NCBI RefSeq assembly: GCF_007833215.1
Contig: NZ_CP042239.1
Location: 434,001 to 498,000, forward strand
Direction of reading: 5' to 3'
DNA from: Sphingomonas suaedae
GTDB lineage: Bacteria > Pseudomonadota > Alphaproteobacteria > Sphingomonadales > Sphingomonadaceae
Length of the DNA: 64,000 bases
Part shown: piece by piece, positions 31,046 through 41,776 of the stretch
How positions within the stretch are numbered: position 1 is the first letter of the stretch
Layout: each line of letters starts with the position of its first letter
Notes under the pieces: model-generated
Databases searched by the model: none
Seen by the model: only the letters and a program-made list of their open reading frames with translations
Told to the model about the DNA's origin: nothing
Made by a program: the position numbers and the translations under genes

Positions 31046-31375
31046 TTAAGCGTCTGCCTTGCTCGACGCCGCTTCCTTGGCGGCGGTGACGGCTGAGCCG
31101 ATGATCTTGCCGATCTGCTCCTTTGCGGCGTCGCGCTGGGGCAGCAGGGCGTCGATCTCCGCCTTGCCCGCCTCGCGCGCGGCGGTGGCGGCGGCGCTGG
31201 CGCCCTCGGCGATCCGTTTGCCGACCGGGGCGAGCAATTCCTTTTCCTTTTGCGGGCGGGGAATCAGCGCGCCGATGACCACGCCGAGCGCGACGCCGCC
31301 TGCGACCAGCGCGAGCGGGTTGTTCTCGATGGTTTCGGCGCGGCTGGAGCCGGTCTTCTGCTGGGTATCGGTCAT
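31046..31375 (-). CDS. Small membrane-anchored protein of the YqjD-like operon
   Basis: A 109-residue protein with one membrane helix at about residues 22-40 (LALVAGGVALGVVIGALIP) and an amphipathic Ala-rich tail (about 55-105) that could lie along the membrane or form a coil. No firm family. It is the last gene of a four-gene run (32618 to 31046) in which the starts and stops overlap by 4 bp, so it is probably co-translated with the DUF3618-type gene upstream. Confidence 0.7.
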   Translation of the reverse strand: MTDTQQKTGSSRAETIENNPLALVAGGVALGVVIGALIPRPQKEKELLAPVGKRIAEGASAAATAAREAGKAEIDALLPQRDAAKEQIGKIIGSAVTAAKEAASSKADA

Positions 31376-31725
31376 GAGCGCGATCCTTTCTTCGGATGGG
31401 GCGTGGATTTGGAGGTGGAGTTTCGCTTCTTCAAACTCGCGCGCGACGCTGCGGTTGCACCGCCGATGAGCAGCCGGGCGAGCGGCTTGCGCGCGAGGAA
31501 CAAGAGCGCGGCGCCCGCCACGGTGGCGACGGTGCGGGGATTGGCGCGGACGGTGGCGACGGTGTCGCGCGCGACGCCGATCGCGACATTCTCGACCGCA
31601 TCCTGTGCGAGCGTCATGGGGTTGAGCTTGTGCTGTATCGCGCCGAGCGTGCCGAACAGCCGCTCGCGTGCGTTCCGGCTGCGCGCTTCGGCCTCGGACA
31701 GGGAGGGGGGGGGCGTGTCGGTCAT
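31372..31725 (-). CDS. DUF3618 family protein
   Basis: A 117-residue protein. The segment [19 protein letters not shown] (about residues 19-37) is the DUF3618 signature, an RxxL...T...LQ..L.P pattern found in short proteins next to holin-like and YqjD genes. A hydrophobic stretch ([20 protein letters not shown], about 68-87) and a basic C-terminus ([19 protein letters not shown]) follow. The start at 31725 overlaps the holin-like stop and its own stop overlaps the next gene, each by 4 bp. Confidence 0.75.
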   Translation of the reverse strand: MTDTPPPSLSEAEARSRNARERLFGTLGAIQHKLNPMTLAQDAVENVAIGVARDTVATVRANPRTVATVAGAALLFLARKPLARLLIGGATAASRASLKKRNSTSKSTPHPKKGSRS

Positions 31726-32066
31726 GGCTTGTGCCTTGGGCGGGTCGCACGGCGGAAGCGGCGGAAGGCGGCGGCGCCCGCCAGTCCCGCGACGAGCAGC
31801 GCGGCGAGGACGACGATCAGCGTGGCGAGGCCGGGGCCGACATGGGGCGACAGGATCAGGACCAGCCCTACGATCAGCGCGATCGCCGCCGCCTGCGCGA
31901 ACAGGAAAACGATGCCGCCCAGGATAAGCGCGGCGCGGGCATCGCCCAGCCGGTCGAGCGCCAGCGCCTTCCAATATGCGACTTCCGCGTCGGCATAGGC
32001 ACGCGCATCGGCGACCGCGCGGGCCGCCAGTGTGCCGATGCTCTCGTCGTCATTGCGTTCGTCCAC
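31722..32066 (-). CDS. Phage-holin-superfamily (Holin-X/DUF1469-like) membrane protein
   Basis: A 114-residue protein with an N-terminal amphipathic helix ([19 protein letters not shown]) and two adjacent membrane helices (about 47-70 and 78-100), the layout of the Holin-X/DUF1469 family. These chromosomal relatives are not known to lyse cells and are usually linked to envelope-stress operons with YqjD. It is the second of four coupled genes. Confidence 0.78.
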   Translation of the reverse strand: MDERNDDESIGTLAARAVADARAYADAEVAYWKALALDRLGDARAALILGGIVFLFAQAAAIALIVGLVLILSPHVGPGLATLIVVLAALLVAGLAGAAAFRRFRRATRPRHKP

Positions 32067-32087
32067 GCCCTGCCCCCCGTTGCGCCC

Positions 32088-32618
32088 TTATTCCTTGGGC
32101 GCGCCGGGATCGCTGCCGGTATCGCCCTTGTCGGCGAGGTCGCCCGCAGCGTCGAGGCCGGACTTTAGCAGGCGGGCGAGCACGAAGCCGACGCCCGCGG
32201 CGATGCCGACGGCGACCGCGGGGCTCTTCTTCACGAATTCGCGCGCGTCATCGAGCAGATCGTCGACCTGCTTGCCGCGCAGCGAATCCGCCAGGCCCGA
32301 GATCTGATCGGCGGCGGAGCGGGCATATCGGCCATATTGCTCGCCCAGGCGCTCGTCCACCGACCCGGCTGCATCGCGCATCATCGACGAAAACTCGTCG
32401 AGCGCGCCGGTCGCCTTTTCCTTGCCGGTATCGGCGAAGGAGCGTGCCTTGTCGCCTGCCTGTCCGGCAATCTTGCCCGCTTCCTCGCGGACAAAGGCGC
32501 CTGCGCCGCGCTTGCCTTCATCGCCAGCGGCGCCGGTGGTCTTCATCGGTTCGGCAGCGACCAGCGTGTCGCGCGCCGGGGCCATGCTCTCGTCCTTGGG
32601 GAAGTTTTCGTCAGCCAT
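32088..32618 (-). CDS. YqjD/ElaB (DUF883)-like inner-membrane protein
   Basis: A 176-residue protein with a charged, Ala-rich helical N-terminal part (for example FVREEAGKIAGQAGDKARSF) and a C-terminal membrane segment (SPAVAVGIAAGVGFVLARLL) matching the tail of ElaB/YqjD proteins, which tie ribosomes to the inner membrane in the stationary phase of E. coli. The ribosome link is from the family, not shown here. It heads the four-gene operon running to 31046. Confidence 0.75.
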   Translation of the reverse strand: MADENFPKDESMAPARDTLVAAEPMKTTGAAGDEGKRGAGAFVREEAGKIAGQAGDKARSFADTGKEKATGALDEFSSMMRDAAGSVDERLGEQYGRYARSAADQISGLADSLRGKQVDDLLDDAREFVKKSPAVAVGIAAGVGFVLARLLKSGLDAAGDLADKGDTGSDPGAPKE

Positions 32619-32749
32619 CGCTCGAAATCCTTTTGCTGGTCCGTTCGAACAACCACGCCGTACCCCTCACGGTTCCCCGCGCGACATGATTTGCCCGTCG
32701 GCGCCGAACGGGATAGAGGCCCGCGCGACACCGTCTATACCCAAGGTAG

Positions 32750-34036
<1,287 letters not shown>

Positions 34037-34164
34037 GGCGGGGAGGGGGCGGGGTCGGGGCGGAGTCGCGCCCCGATCGTTCCGCCGCCGATCCGACTTG
34101 ATTTTTTTGAGATACCGTAGAACTCCTGCTTGAACCGCGAGTCGGTTTGCGCGACATTAACCAG

Positions 34165-34476
34165 ATGGCACGTTCGACCCCCTTCAAAACGATCCTGAGC
34201 CGCGCGGGCCTGCCTGCGGTTGCGATCATTTTCATGGGATTCTTCGCCTATTCGGCTGTGCTCGGCCCGAATGGGGTGCTGGTCTATGGCGATTACAAGC
34301 GCCAACTGGCGGTGAAGCAGGCCGAACTCGCCAAGCTGGAAAAGACGCGCGCGCAATTGCGCAACCGCGTGGCGCTGCTCGACCAGAAGGGCGCGGACCC
34401 CGACATGGTCGATGAACTGACGCGCAAAAAGCTCAATGTCGTCCATCCGGACGAGGTCATCGTTCCGCTGAATTGA
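34165..34476 (+). CDS. ftsB: FtsB-like septum formation protein (DivIC family)
   Basis: A 103-residue bitopic membrane protein of the divisome. One membrane helix at about residues 14-34 (PAVAIIFMGFFAYSAVLGP) is followed by a coiled coil (KRQLAVKQAELAKLEKTRAQ), then the conserved DMVDELTRKKLNVVHPDE. In E. coli, FtsB bridges FtsL and FtsQ. The start at 34165 is favoured because the sequence before it has no family match, though a start six codons earlier cannot be excluded. Confidence 0.85.
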   Translation: MARSTPFKTILSRAGLPAVAIIFMGFFAYSAVLGPNGVLVYGDYKRQLAVKQAELAKLEKTRAQLRNRVALLDQKGADPDMVDELTRKKLNVVHPDEVIVPLN

Positions 34477-34582
34477 CGGCGTCGCCAGCCGCTCGCGCGC
34501 TTTCCGATAGCGTCATCATTGCACACCGGCGGATAACCGGCCTATAGGGCCGCTTCCATCTTTCCCCAGGATGAGGATCATC

Positions 34583-35632
34583 GTGGCAAAAGCGCCTGCA
34601 AAAAGCCGTAGTAACGAACCAGCTCCGACAAACCGTGAGCGACCAAACGAACCTAAACGGTTCGACGCGTCCAAGGAGGAGTTGCTCGAATTCTATCGGC
34701 AGATGCTGCTCATCCGCCGCTTCGAGGAAAAGGCGGGCCAGCTGTACGGCCTCGGCTTCATCGGCGGTTTCTGTCACCTCTATATCGGCCAGGAGGCCGT
34801 CGCGGTCGGGCTTCAGTCGGCGCTGGACGGCGACAAGGATTCGGTGATCACCGGCTATCGCGACCATGGCCACATGCTGGCCTATGGCATCGACCCCAAA
34901 GAGATCATGGCCGAGCTGACCGGGCGTGCCGCCGGCATTTCGCGCGGCAAGGGCGGGTCGATGCACATGTTCTCGACCGAGAAGAAGTTCTACGGCGGGC
35001 ATGGCATCGTCGGCGCGCAGGTCGCGCTCGGCACGGGCCTCGCCTTCGCGCACAAATATAATGAGGATGGCGGCGTCGCCATGGCCTATTTCGGCGATGG
35101 CGCCGCGAACCAGGGCCAGGTGTACGAAAGCTTCAACATGGCCGAGCTGTGGAAGCTCCCGATCATCTATGTGATCGAGAACAACCAGTACGCCATGGGC
35201 ACCAGCGTCAACCGCTCCTCGGCCGAGGATCAGCTGTACAAGCGCGGCGAGAGCTTCCGCATCCCGGGCATCCAGGTCGACGGCATGGACGTGCTGGCGT
35301 GCCGCGGCGCGGCCGAGGAAGCGCTGGCCTGGGTGCGCGCGGGCAAGGGGCCGATCATCCTCGAGATGAAGACCTATCGCTATCGCGGCCATTCGATGTC
35401 GGACCCCGCCAAATACCGCTCGCGCGACGAGGTGCAGGCGGTGCGCGAGAAGTCCGACCCGATCGAAGGGGTGAAAAAGGAATTGGAGGCAGCAGGCGTC
35501 AAGGAAGACGAGCTGAAGGCGATCGAGGCCGAGATCCGCAAGGCGGTGAACGAGTCGGCGGACTTCGCCGAGCAGGCGCCCGAGCCCGATCCTTCCGAAC
35601 TGTATACCGACGTGCTGGTGGAGACGTACTGA
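34583..35632 (+). CDS. pdhA: Pyruvate dehydrogenase E1 component, alpha subunit
   Basis: A 349-residue thiamine-diphosphate E1 alpha chain that, with PdhB, decarboxylates pyruvate. The cofactor motif runs from [19 protein letters not shown] to [11 protein letters not shown] (GDG...NN). The C-terminal [18 protein letters not shown] is the substrate-channel segment found in E1 alpha. I chose the GTG at 34583, four codons past an ATG, because GAGGAT lies a proper distance before it. It is followed by pdhB with 1 bp between stop and start. Confidence 0.97.
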   Translation: MAKAPAKSRSNEPAPTNRERPNEPKRFDASKEELLEFYRQMLLIRRFEEKAGQLYGLGFIGGFCHLYIGQEAVAVGLQSALDGDKDSVITGYRDHGHMLAYGIDPKEIMAELTGRAAGISRGKGGSMHMFSTEKKFYGGHGIVGAQVALGTGLAFAHKYNEDGGVAMAYFGDGAANQGQVYESFNMAELWKLPIIYVIENNQYAMGTSVNRSSAEDQLYKRGESFRIPGIQVDGMDVLACRGAAEEALAWVRAGKGPIILEMKTYRYRGHSMSDPAKYRSRDEVQAVREKSDPIEGVKKELEAAGVKEDELKAIEAEIRKAVNESADFAEQAPEPDPSELYTDVLVETY

Positions 35633-35633
35633 C

Positions 35634-37028
35634 ATGGCGATCGAGCTGAAAATGCCCGCGCTCTCGCCCACGATGGAAGAGGGAACCCTCGCCAAGTGGC
35701 TGGTGAAGGAAGGCGATACGATCAAGTCGGGTGACATCCTGGCCGAGATCGAGACCGACAAGGCGACGATGGAATTCGAAGCGGTCGATGAAGGCACGCT
35801 GGCCCAGATCCTGGTCGCCGAGGGGACCGACGGGGTAAAGGTCGGCACTGTGATCGCGACGATCGCGGGCGAGGGCGAGGATGCGTCCGCCGCTCCAGCT
35901 CCGAAGGCCGAAGCGCCTGCGCAGGAGCAGAAGGCAGCTGAATCGGAGGCGCCCGCCGAGCCTAAGAAAGCCGATAGCGGCACCAAGCAGCTTGCCAGCG
36001 AGAAGGCGGCGAGCGTCGCCGACCCCGAGCTTCCCGCCGGGACCGAGATGGTCAAGACGACCGTCCGCGAAGCGCTGCGCGATGCGATGGCCGAGGAAAT
36101 GCGCGCCGATCCGCGCGTGTTCGTGATGGGCGAGGAAGTCGCCGAATATCAGGGCGCTTACAAGGTGACCCAGGGCCTGCTCGACGAGTTCGGCGCCAAG
36201 CGCGTGATCGATACGCCGATCACCGAATATGGCTTTGCCGGGGTCGGCACGGGCGCGGCGATGGGCGGCCTGAAGCCGATCGTCGAGTTCATGACGTTCA
36301 ACTTTGCGATGCAGGCGATCGACCACATCATCAACTCGGCCGCCAAGACCAATTACATGTCGGGCGGTCAGATGCGCTGTCCGATCGTGTTCCGCGGGCC
36401 GAACGGTGCCGCGAGCCGCGTCGGCGCGCAGCACAGCCAGAATTATGGCCCGTGGTATGCGAGCGTGCCGGGCCTGATCGTGATTGCGCCCTATGACGCA
36501 GCGGATGCCAAGGGTCTGCTCAAGGCGGCGATCCGGTCGGAAGACCCGGTCGTCTTCCTCGAGAACGAGCTGATGTACGGGCGCAGCTTCGACGTGCCCA
36601 AGATGGACGATTGGGTGCTGCCGATCGGCAAGGCGCGCATCGTGCGCGCGGGCAAGGACGTGACGATCGTATCCTATTCGATCGGCGTCGGCGTCGCGCT
36701 CGAGGCCGCGGAGACGCTGGCGGGCGAGGGGATCGAGGCCGAGGTTATCGACCTGCGCACGCTGCGCCCGCTCGATACGGCGACCGTGCTGGAGAGCCTG
36801 AAGAAGACCAACCGCATGGTGGTGGTCGAGGAAGGCTGGCCGGTCTGCTCGATCGCGTCGGAAATCGTTGCGGTGTGCATGGAGCAGGGCTTCGACGACC
36901 TCGACGCACCGGTGATCCGCGTAACCAACGAGGATGTGCCGCTGCCCTATGCGGCGAACCTTGAGAAGTTGGCGTTGATCACGGCGGACAAGGTGGTCGC
37001 GGGGGTGAAGAAGGTTACATATCGCTGA
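35634..37028 (+). CDS. pdhB: Pyruvate dehydrogenase E1 component, beta subunit with lipoyl domain
   Basis: A 464-residue E1 beta chain. It opens with a biotinyl/lipoyl domain ([19 protein letters not shown], lipoyl-lysine Lys43), then an Ala/Pro/Glu-rich linker (about residues 85-135), then the E1 beta body ([53 protein letters not shown]). The fused lipoyl domain is normal for alphaproteobacterial E1 beta. The E2 gene pdhC does not follow here; a repeat hairpin and the Tad genes come next. Confidence 0.97.
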   Translation: MAIELKMPALSPTMEEGTLAKWLVKEGDTIKSGDILAEIETDKATMEFEAVDEGTLAQILVAEGTDGVKVGTVIATIAGEGEDASAAPAPKAEAPAQEQKAAESEAPAEPKKADSGTKQLASEKAASVADPELPAGTEMVKTTVREALRDAMAEEMRADPRVFVMGEEVAEYQGAYKVTQGLLDEFGAKRVIDTPITEYGFAGVGTGAAMGGLKPIVEFMTFNFAMQAIDHIINSAAKTNYMSGGQMRCPIVFRGPNGAASRVGAQHSQNYGPWYASVPGLIVIAPYDAADAKGLLKAAIRSEDPVVFLENELMYGRSFDVPKMDDWVLPIGKARIVRAGKDVTIVSYSIGVGVALEAAETLAGEGIEAEVIDLRTLRPLDTATVLESLKKTNRMVVVEEGWPVCSIASEIVAVCMEQGFDDLDAPVIRVTNEDVPLPYAANLEKLALITADKVVAGVKKVTYR

Positions 37029-37038
37029 GACTTACCTT

Positions 37039-37063
37039 GCCCCTCCCCTGAAGGGGAGGGGCT
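37039..37063. terminator. Hairpin at the pdhB end
   Basis: The palindrome GCCCCTCCCC-TGAA-GGGGAGGGGC sits between the convergent ends of pdhB and the tadE gene. It belongs to the repeat family found inside carA. It can form a stable hairpin in either transcript, so it likely acts as a terminator for both. Confidence 0.65.
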
Positions 37064-37070
37064 AAGAGGA

Positions 37071-37730
37071 TCAGCAGGTCGAGGCCGTCACCCCGTTGAC
37101 CTGATAGACGCCGTTGGTGCCGCCGACCGTATCGCGGCGGTCGCGGACCATCATCGACGCTTCCTCGCGAAAATTGCTGTTCGGGGCGAGTGCTGCCTTC
37201 AGGAGCGGCTGATATTCGTAATAGACCTCGACATACATGGTCACGCCGTCCGCGGGCGCGGTGGCGAGGCGCCCGGTCTTGCCCATGCCGTTGAGATTGG
37301 TACGTCCCGCATTGCCGTAAGCGGAGACCTGCGCGGTCTTGGCGCCACGGCAGCGCTGCCAGCGGATGCGGTATTTGCCGCTGTTGGCGGGATCGGGCTC
37401 AAGGCTTGAGATGATGACCCGGCCATTGGCGTAGAGGTTGAGTTCCCCAGATTGCAGTCCGGCACCGGTCAGCAGGTCGTTGATATCGGCTTCGCTGATC
37501 GTCTTTGCCTGAAGCTGGCTGCCCGACCCGATCCGCGCGGCATTGTCGGCGAGGTGGAGCGCGATCTGGCTCACCCGCATCCGGCTGATGATATAGTTGG
37601 TGATCTCCGCGCCGGTCAGGCTGAGCAGCAACAGGATTGGCAAGGAGAACCCGAACTCCAGCAATGCCAGCCCGCTGCGATCGGCAGCGAGACGGCGCGC
37701 GGAGCGGAACAGGGCGTTCAGGCGAATCAT
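37071..37730 (-). CDS. TadE-family minor pilin/pilus-assembly protein
   Basis: A 219-residue TadE-like protein. The prepilin-like N-terminal segment SGLALLEFGFSLPILLLLSL (about residues 19-38) has the characteristic glutamate and hydrophobic helix. The rest is a beta-rich periplasmic domain. TadE pseudopilins are needed for Flp/Tad pilus assembly. The start overlaps the next upstream gene's stop by 4 bp. No tadA, cpaC or flp gene is near, so the trio is an outlying part of a Tad system. Confidence 0.85.
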   Translation of the reverse strand: MIRLNALFRSARRLAADRSGLALLEFGFSLPILLLLSLTGAEITNYIISRMRVSQIALHLADNAARIGSGSQLQAKTISEADINDLLTGAGLQSGELNLYANGRVIISSLEPDPANSGKYRIRWQRCRGAKTAQVSAYGNAGRTNLNGMGKTGRLATAPADGVTMYVEVYYEYQPLLKAALAPNSNFREEASMMVRDRRDTVGGTNGVYQVNGVTASTC

Positions 37731-38356
37731 GGGCAGTTGCGCACCACCGGCGCGCCATAGCTGCCCTGATCGCCATAGGGCTGGTTGCGCAGCACCGTCG
37801 AGGCGGTGACCTTGGTCGTCCGCGATCCGCCGACGAGATTGTAGAAGGGAAACATCCGCGGATAGCTGACCTCTACTGTGTAGAGCGTCGCGTCCTTCGC
37901 GCCGCCCTGGCCCGCATTGCCGCCATCTGCATCCCAGCTATTGTTGTGATTTGCATCCTCATAGGGTTCGCCCGCATCGCAGCGCCCGTTGCTGTTGGTG
38001 TCGGTCCAGGTTTCCGCGCGGGCGGCCGCCGCGTCCGAGAAGGTGCGGTAGAAGCGCCGCGTGATCGTAACGGTCGCATTGTTGGCCAGTGCCTTTGCCT
38101 GGGCTTTGACCTTCGCGTCCAGCGCCGACTGGGCGCCTGACTCGATCCCGCTTTCCAGCGTGGAATCGCGTGCGGTCTTCTGCACGATCCCCTGTAGCGT
38201 GGCCCGGGTATAGAGCGTGTGCGCTACGTCGAAAGCGCCCAGCAGCACGAAGCCCAGAACGGGCGCCACCATCGCGAACTCGACGATAGTGGCGCCCGAC
38301 TCGTCGCGCCGGAGCGCGCCGGGGGTGAAGCGGCGGAGGGAGGAGCGCCGCTTCAC
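37727..38356 (-). CDS. TadE-family protein with Ca-binding-like insertion
   Basis: A 209-residue TadE-like protein. The pilin-like segment SGATIVEFAMVAPVLGFVLL (about residues 20-39) starts with the conserved glutamate. A stretch near residues 120-150 contains TDTNSNGRCDAGEPYEDANH and NNSWDADGG, an Asp/Asn-rich pattern like a calcium-binding loop. The start is GTG at 38356, overlapping the TadG stop (GTGA). It was read on from a longer frame, but the residues before the GTG have no family match. Confidence 0.83.
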   Translation of the reverse strand: MKRRSSLRRFTPGALRRDESGATIVEFAMVAPVLGFVLLGAFDVAHTLYTRATLQGIVQKTARDSTLESGIESGAQSALDAKVKAQAKALANNATVTITRRFYRTFSDAAAARAETWTDTNSNGRCDAGEPYEDANHNNSWDADGGNAGQGGAKDATLYTVEVSYPRMFPFYNLVGGSRTTKVTASTVLRNQPYGDQGSYGAPVVRNCP

Positions 38357-40365
38357 TTTGTGAGCCTGAGTTGCGAAATCTGGTCGGCGATCGACTTGAA
38401 CGTGTTCTGAAGCTCGGTCGAGTTGCGCGCGGCGAAATAGCGGCCGGGCGTCGCACAGGTCTGCATCATCCCCTCGATCGTCGGGCTGGAGGCGCCGAAC
38501 CAGATCACCCACAGGGTGATGTTCTTGTTCCTGACCGCTGTGCAGATCGCCTGGGTGCGGGCATTCACCTGCTGCGTGATCGTGCCGGTGGTGAGACAGC
38601 CGTCGGTCGGTGCCTGATTGGGGTCCGTCGTGCGCCGGTCGAGCCAGGGCAGGCCATAGGCCGCATAGTCGGTGGTGTTCGTGCAGGCTTCGCCGTCGGT
38701 CATGAAGATCAGATGGCGCTCGATCTCGCCACCCTGCGGCGTGTATTCATTCTCCGAGCGGAAGATGCCCGTCGGCGACAGGAAGCGCGCGCCCCAGAGC
38801 AGCCCGATATCGTGATAGGTGTTGCCGTTGGGATTGAGGCCATCGACATAGGATTCGAAGGCAGAGGCGGTCGGCCAGGACTGAAGCTTCTTTGCCTCTT
38901 CCGGGCAGTAATAGGGAACGCTGTTGTAGTAATCGGTTGTCGTATAGGCGTCGCTCCGGTCGAGCTGGTTCCAGCTGTTCGTCACGTCGCGGGCAAAGAT
39001 CGCCTGCTGGAGCGCAGGTCCCCATAAGGTGGTCGGATCTGCTGGATTCGGAACCAGATCGATGTCGAGATCCTTGGCGTCGGAGGGTATCGGCGTGTAG
39101 CTTGCCTGGGACACCGTGGTACGTTCTTCGATACAACCGTCCCAGGTGATCGTGCGGTTACTGCCATTGTTGCCGATCGGGAGCTGGACCGTGTTGTTCC
39201 AGCTCGTGCCGTTCTTGAGGCCCGCGATATTGTGCGCGATCAGGCCATAATGCCAGCGCCAGAAGGTCTGCTGGGTGGTCGTCACCTGTGTCTGGGTGTG
39301 CTGGACGACCGTGTAGCTTCCGGTCCCGCGCCTGCGCGACTGGATGTGGCACTGCCAGCCCGAACTCTGCTGGCGATATTCGATATTATACTTGCTGTAG
39401 GTCCGCGTCTGCCAAGTGCGGGTATTGCCGGAGGTCGACACCGCAGTATCGACCGTGACGGTGCCCGAAACGTTGTTCTGGTTGCCCGGCGTGCTCGGGC
39501 AACCGAACCAGTGGGAACTGACCGTCTCCCAATCACTCCAATCGCTGCTTCCGTTGCCCGGCGAGCCTGTGGTATCGACGACCGCACCCCATTCCGTCGA
39601 AGTCGTCGTATTCCATTGCGGCTCCCGCGACTGATAGTTCCAGCTGTCGGCGATGAAGCCGGTGGGGAGCAGCTTTCCGACATTGACGTTGGTCGCGTAG
39701 GGCATGAAGCCGAAACGGATCTGGACCGTGCTGCCGGTGCCACCCGAGGGCGCGCCGCCGACGCAATTTTCGTTGGTGTCGAGCCGGGCGACGGTCTCAT
39801 AAAAGCATTTCACCGCCGATTTGAGCGCTTCCATCTTGGTCTGGCTATCGGTGTTGACGGCCTTGCTGCCCATCGACCCCGTGGTATCGAGTACGAACAT
39901 CACATCGGTATTCGGCAAGCGCATTTCGGCGTCGCAAGTGACGCTGAGCGTTTCGGTGGTCTTGCCGAACACGCGCATCAACGTCATCGGCAGCGTCGCG
40001 CTGGCGACGCCGGTCACCTTGCCTGCGTTTTCGGTGAAGGTCTTGGTGACGCTGGCGGCGCCATAGGGGCTCGCCTGGATATTGGCGTCGAAGAAACGCT
40101 CTGCCGCAGTGCGGGCGGCATAGTTGCTGAACGCCCAGGTGCCGCCGCCCATCTGCTTGCGCCCGGCGAGGGCGCCTGCGTCACAGGCATGTTGCAGCCG
40201 CGTCTTGACGATGTACATGCGGCTGATGTCGACCCCGCCGCCGACCATCCCCGCCAGTGGGATCAGCGAGGCGGCGACGATGGCCAGCGTATTGCCGCTC
40301 TTGTCGCGGCGGAGCGCGGCCATGAAGGCGCGGGCGCTGGTCGCGGTGGATGGGCGCAACGTCAT
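38353..40365 (-). CDS. TadG-like pilus-assembly protein with von Willebrand A domain
   Basis: A 670-residue protein. It opens with a basic TadE/TadG-type N-terminus and a membrane helix (SGNTLAIVAASLIPLAGMVG, residues 23-42). A VWA domain begins near residue 150 (VMFVLDTTGSMGS carries the MIDAS-like DxTxS motif) and runs to the C-terminus (HLIFMTDGEACTNTTDYAAY). Probably a tad pilus tip or assembly adhesin. The long middle region is rich in Ser, Thr, Trp and Gln. It is the first of three genes overlapping by 4 bp. Confidence 0.85.
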   Translation of the reverse strand: MTLRPSTATSARAFMAALRRDKSGNTLAIVAASLIPLAGMVGGGVDISRMYIVKTRLQHACDAGALAGRKQMGGGTWAFSNYAARTAAERFFDANIQASPYGAASVTKTFTENAGKVTGVASATLPMTLMRVFGKTTETLSVTCDAEMRLPNTDVMFVLDTTGSMGSKAVNTDSQTKMEALKSAVKCFYETVARLDTNENCVGGAPSGGTGSTVQIRFGFMPYATNVNVGKLLPTGFIADSWNYQSREPQWNTTTSTEWGAVVDTTGSPGNGSSDWSDWETVSSHWFGCPSTPGNQNNVSGTVTVDTAVSTSGNTRTWQTRTYSKYNIEYRQQSSGWQCHIQSRRRGTGSYTVVQHTQTQVTTTQQTFWRWHYGLIAHNIAGLKNGTSWNNTVQLPIGNNGSNRTITWDGCIEERTTVSQASYTPIPSDAKDLDIDLVPNPADPTTLWGPALQQAIFARDVTNSWNQLDRSDAYTTTDYYNSVPYYCPEEAKKLQSWPTASAFESYVDGLNPNGNTYHDIGLLWGARFLSPTGIFRSENEYTPQGGEIERHLIFMTDGEACTNTTDYAAYGLPWLDRRTTDPNQAPTDGCLTTGTITQQVNARTQAICTAVRNKNITLWVIWFGASSPTIEGMMQTCATPGRYFAARNSTELQNTFKSIADQISQLRLTK

Positions 40366-40473
40366 GGTGATGGGTCCCCGGTTCAGGGGACTCTATGCGC
40401 GAAGTTGGGCTAACGGGGATTGAAGGTGGATGGTTAACGTAACGATAACTGCCGTCCGGCGCCGATTGGGCCG

Positions 40474-41121
40474 GTGATGGAAAACGCCGAACGCCGGATC
40501 GTCCTGACCTACGCGCCGACGCGCCCGGCTCGCGACGCGCTTGCGGCGTTGCTCGCGCTTGACGACCGGCTCGGTGAGACGTTGCGGACGACGAGCGAGC
40601 CGATGCTGGGGCAGATCCGGCTGCAATGGTGGCATGACGCGCTGTGCCGCCTCGACGCCGCACCGCCGCCTGCCGAGCCGGTGCTGGAGGGGATCGCCCG
40701 CCATGTCGTGTCGGAAGGAGTTACCGGAGCGATGGTCGCGGAGATCGTCGATGGATGGCAGGTTCTGCTCCAGGAACAGCTTGATGAGGTGGCGCTGCGG
40801 AGCTTTGCGGGGCGGGGCGGGCGGTTGTTCGCGCTGGCCGCGCGGCTGGCCGATGCGGCTCCCGGCGATCCAGTGGCACTGGCCGGTGAGGGCTGGGCGC
40901 TGGCCGATGTGGCGCTGCGGTTGAGCGATCCCGGCGAGGCGGCGGCGGCGCGGCGGATGGCCGAGGCGGGGTTGAGTGAGGCGTTGGCGGTGCGGTGGAG
41001 CCGGAACGCGCGGGCGCTGGGGGCGATGGCGCATCTGGCGCGGCTGGACCTTGCCGGGGAAGCGCCGGGGTCGCCCAAGCGGACCGGGCGGGCGCTGTGG
41101 CATCGGGTGACGGGACGCTGA
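40474..41121 (+). CDS. Squalene/phytoene synthase-family protein
   Basis: A 215-residue protein whose fold pattern matches the squalene/phytoene synthase superfamily, but short and lacking clear DxxxD prenyl-diphosphate sites. Segments RPARDALAALLALDDRLGE and PMLGQIRLQWWHDALCRL match the N-terminal part of the NDUFAF6-like branch, which has a role in respiratory complex I assembly in eukaryotes. No catalytic role is claimed. The start may be the GTG at 40474 or the ATG three bases later. Confidence 0.72.
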   Translation: MMENAERRIVLTYAPTRPARDALAALLALDDRLGETLRTTSEPMLGQIRLQWWHDALCRLDAAPPPAEPVLEGIARHVVSEGVTGAMVAEIVDGWQVLLQEQLDEVALRSFAGRGGRLFALAARLADAAPGDPVALAGEGWALADVALRLSDPGEAAAARRMAEAGLSEALAVRWSRNARALGAMAHLARLDLAGEAPGSPKRTGRALWHRVTGR

Positions 41122-41178
41122 CATCTTGCTGCCGCTGCAAGAGGCGCTAGCCTGTCGCTTCGACAGGGGAGAGTCGGC

Positions 41179-41658
41179 ATGTGGCGATATTTCGTGGGCG
41201 GTCTCGCGGCGCTGCTGATGGCTGGGGCGGGGGTGTTCCTGTTCCAGGGGAGCGCGACGCCGGAGCCGCTGCCTTCGCCCCCGGCGCCCCGAACATCGCA
41301 GGAGGCCGCGCCGGCCGAGGAACTCACCGCAGTGCCCGAGGCGCCCGAGCGGAGCCGGGAAGAGAAGCGGTTCGATCGCAACGACAAGGACAAGAATAGC
41401 CTCATCACCCTGGCCGAACTGTACCAGCCGCGGCGCAAGGCCTTTGCCAAGCTGGACAAGAATGGCGACGGGCGGCTGTCGTTCGAGGAATGGGCGGTGC
41501 GGACCAGCGACAAGTTCGCCAAAGCCGATGCCGACAAGTCCGGCACCCTGACCCGCGCCGAATTCGCCACCACTGCGCCGAAGCGCAAGGCCAAGACGGC
41601 GCCGCGCTGCGACTGTCGCGCCGAGGTCGCCAAGGCGCTGGCCGAGGCTGAGGAATAG
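41179..41658 (+). CDS. Secreted or membrane-anchored EF-hand protein
   Basis: A 159-residue protein with an N-terminal hydrophobic segment (FVGGLAALLMAGAGVFLF) followed by a proline-rich stretch and three EF-hand-like calcium loops: DRNDKDKNSLITLAEL, LDKNGDGRLSFEEW and ADADKSGTLTRAEF, in residues about 60-135. The central loop matches the consensus best. Probably a periplasmic calcium-binding protein. The tail contains a CDC motif (APRCDCRAEV). Confidence 0.82.
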   Translation: MWRYFVGGLAALLMAGAGVFLFQGSATPEPLPSPPAPRTSQEAAPAEELTAVPEAPERSREEKRFDRNDKDKNSLITLAELYQPRRKAFAKLDKNGDGRLSFEEWAVRTSDKFAKADADKSGTLTRAEFATTAPKRKAKTAPRCDCRAEVAKALAEAEE

Positions 41659-41666
41659 GGGCTGTG

Positions 41667-41746
41667 GTTCTCCTGCGTATGCAGGAGTCCAAGGATGGCG
41701 CGCCGGTCGCTTGGGACACTGGGCTCCTGCTTTCGCAGGAGAACAC
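41667..41746. repeat. Composite inverted repeat between convergent genes
   Basis: Arms GTTCTCCTGCGTATGCAGGA (from 41667) and CTCCTGCTTTCGCAGGAGAAC (starts near 41724) are each hairpins (TCCTGC/GCAGGA) and pair with each other. The element lies between the ends of the EF-hand gene and trmFO, and can act as a terminator for both. It belongs to the same layout class as the carA and 45-kb elements but a different sequence family. Confidence 0.7.
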
Positions 41747-41776
41747 GTTGTTCCGCCGCCACCAGCTTGCCCTACG

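Noticed and set aside
34457..36055. A 532-codon antisense frame across pdhA and pdhB
   Set aside because: Low-complexity translation and a clear real gene pair on the other strand.
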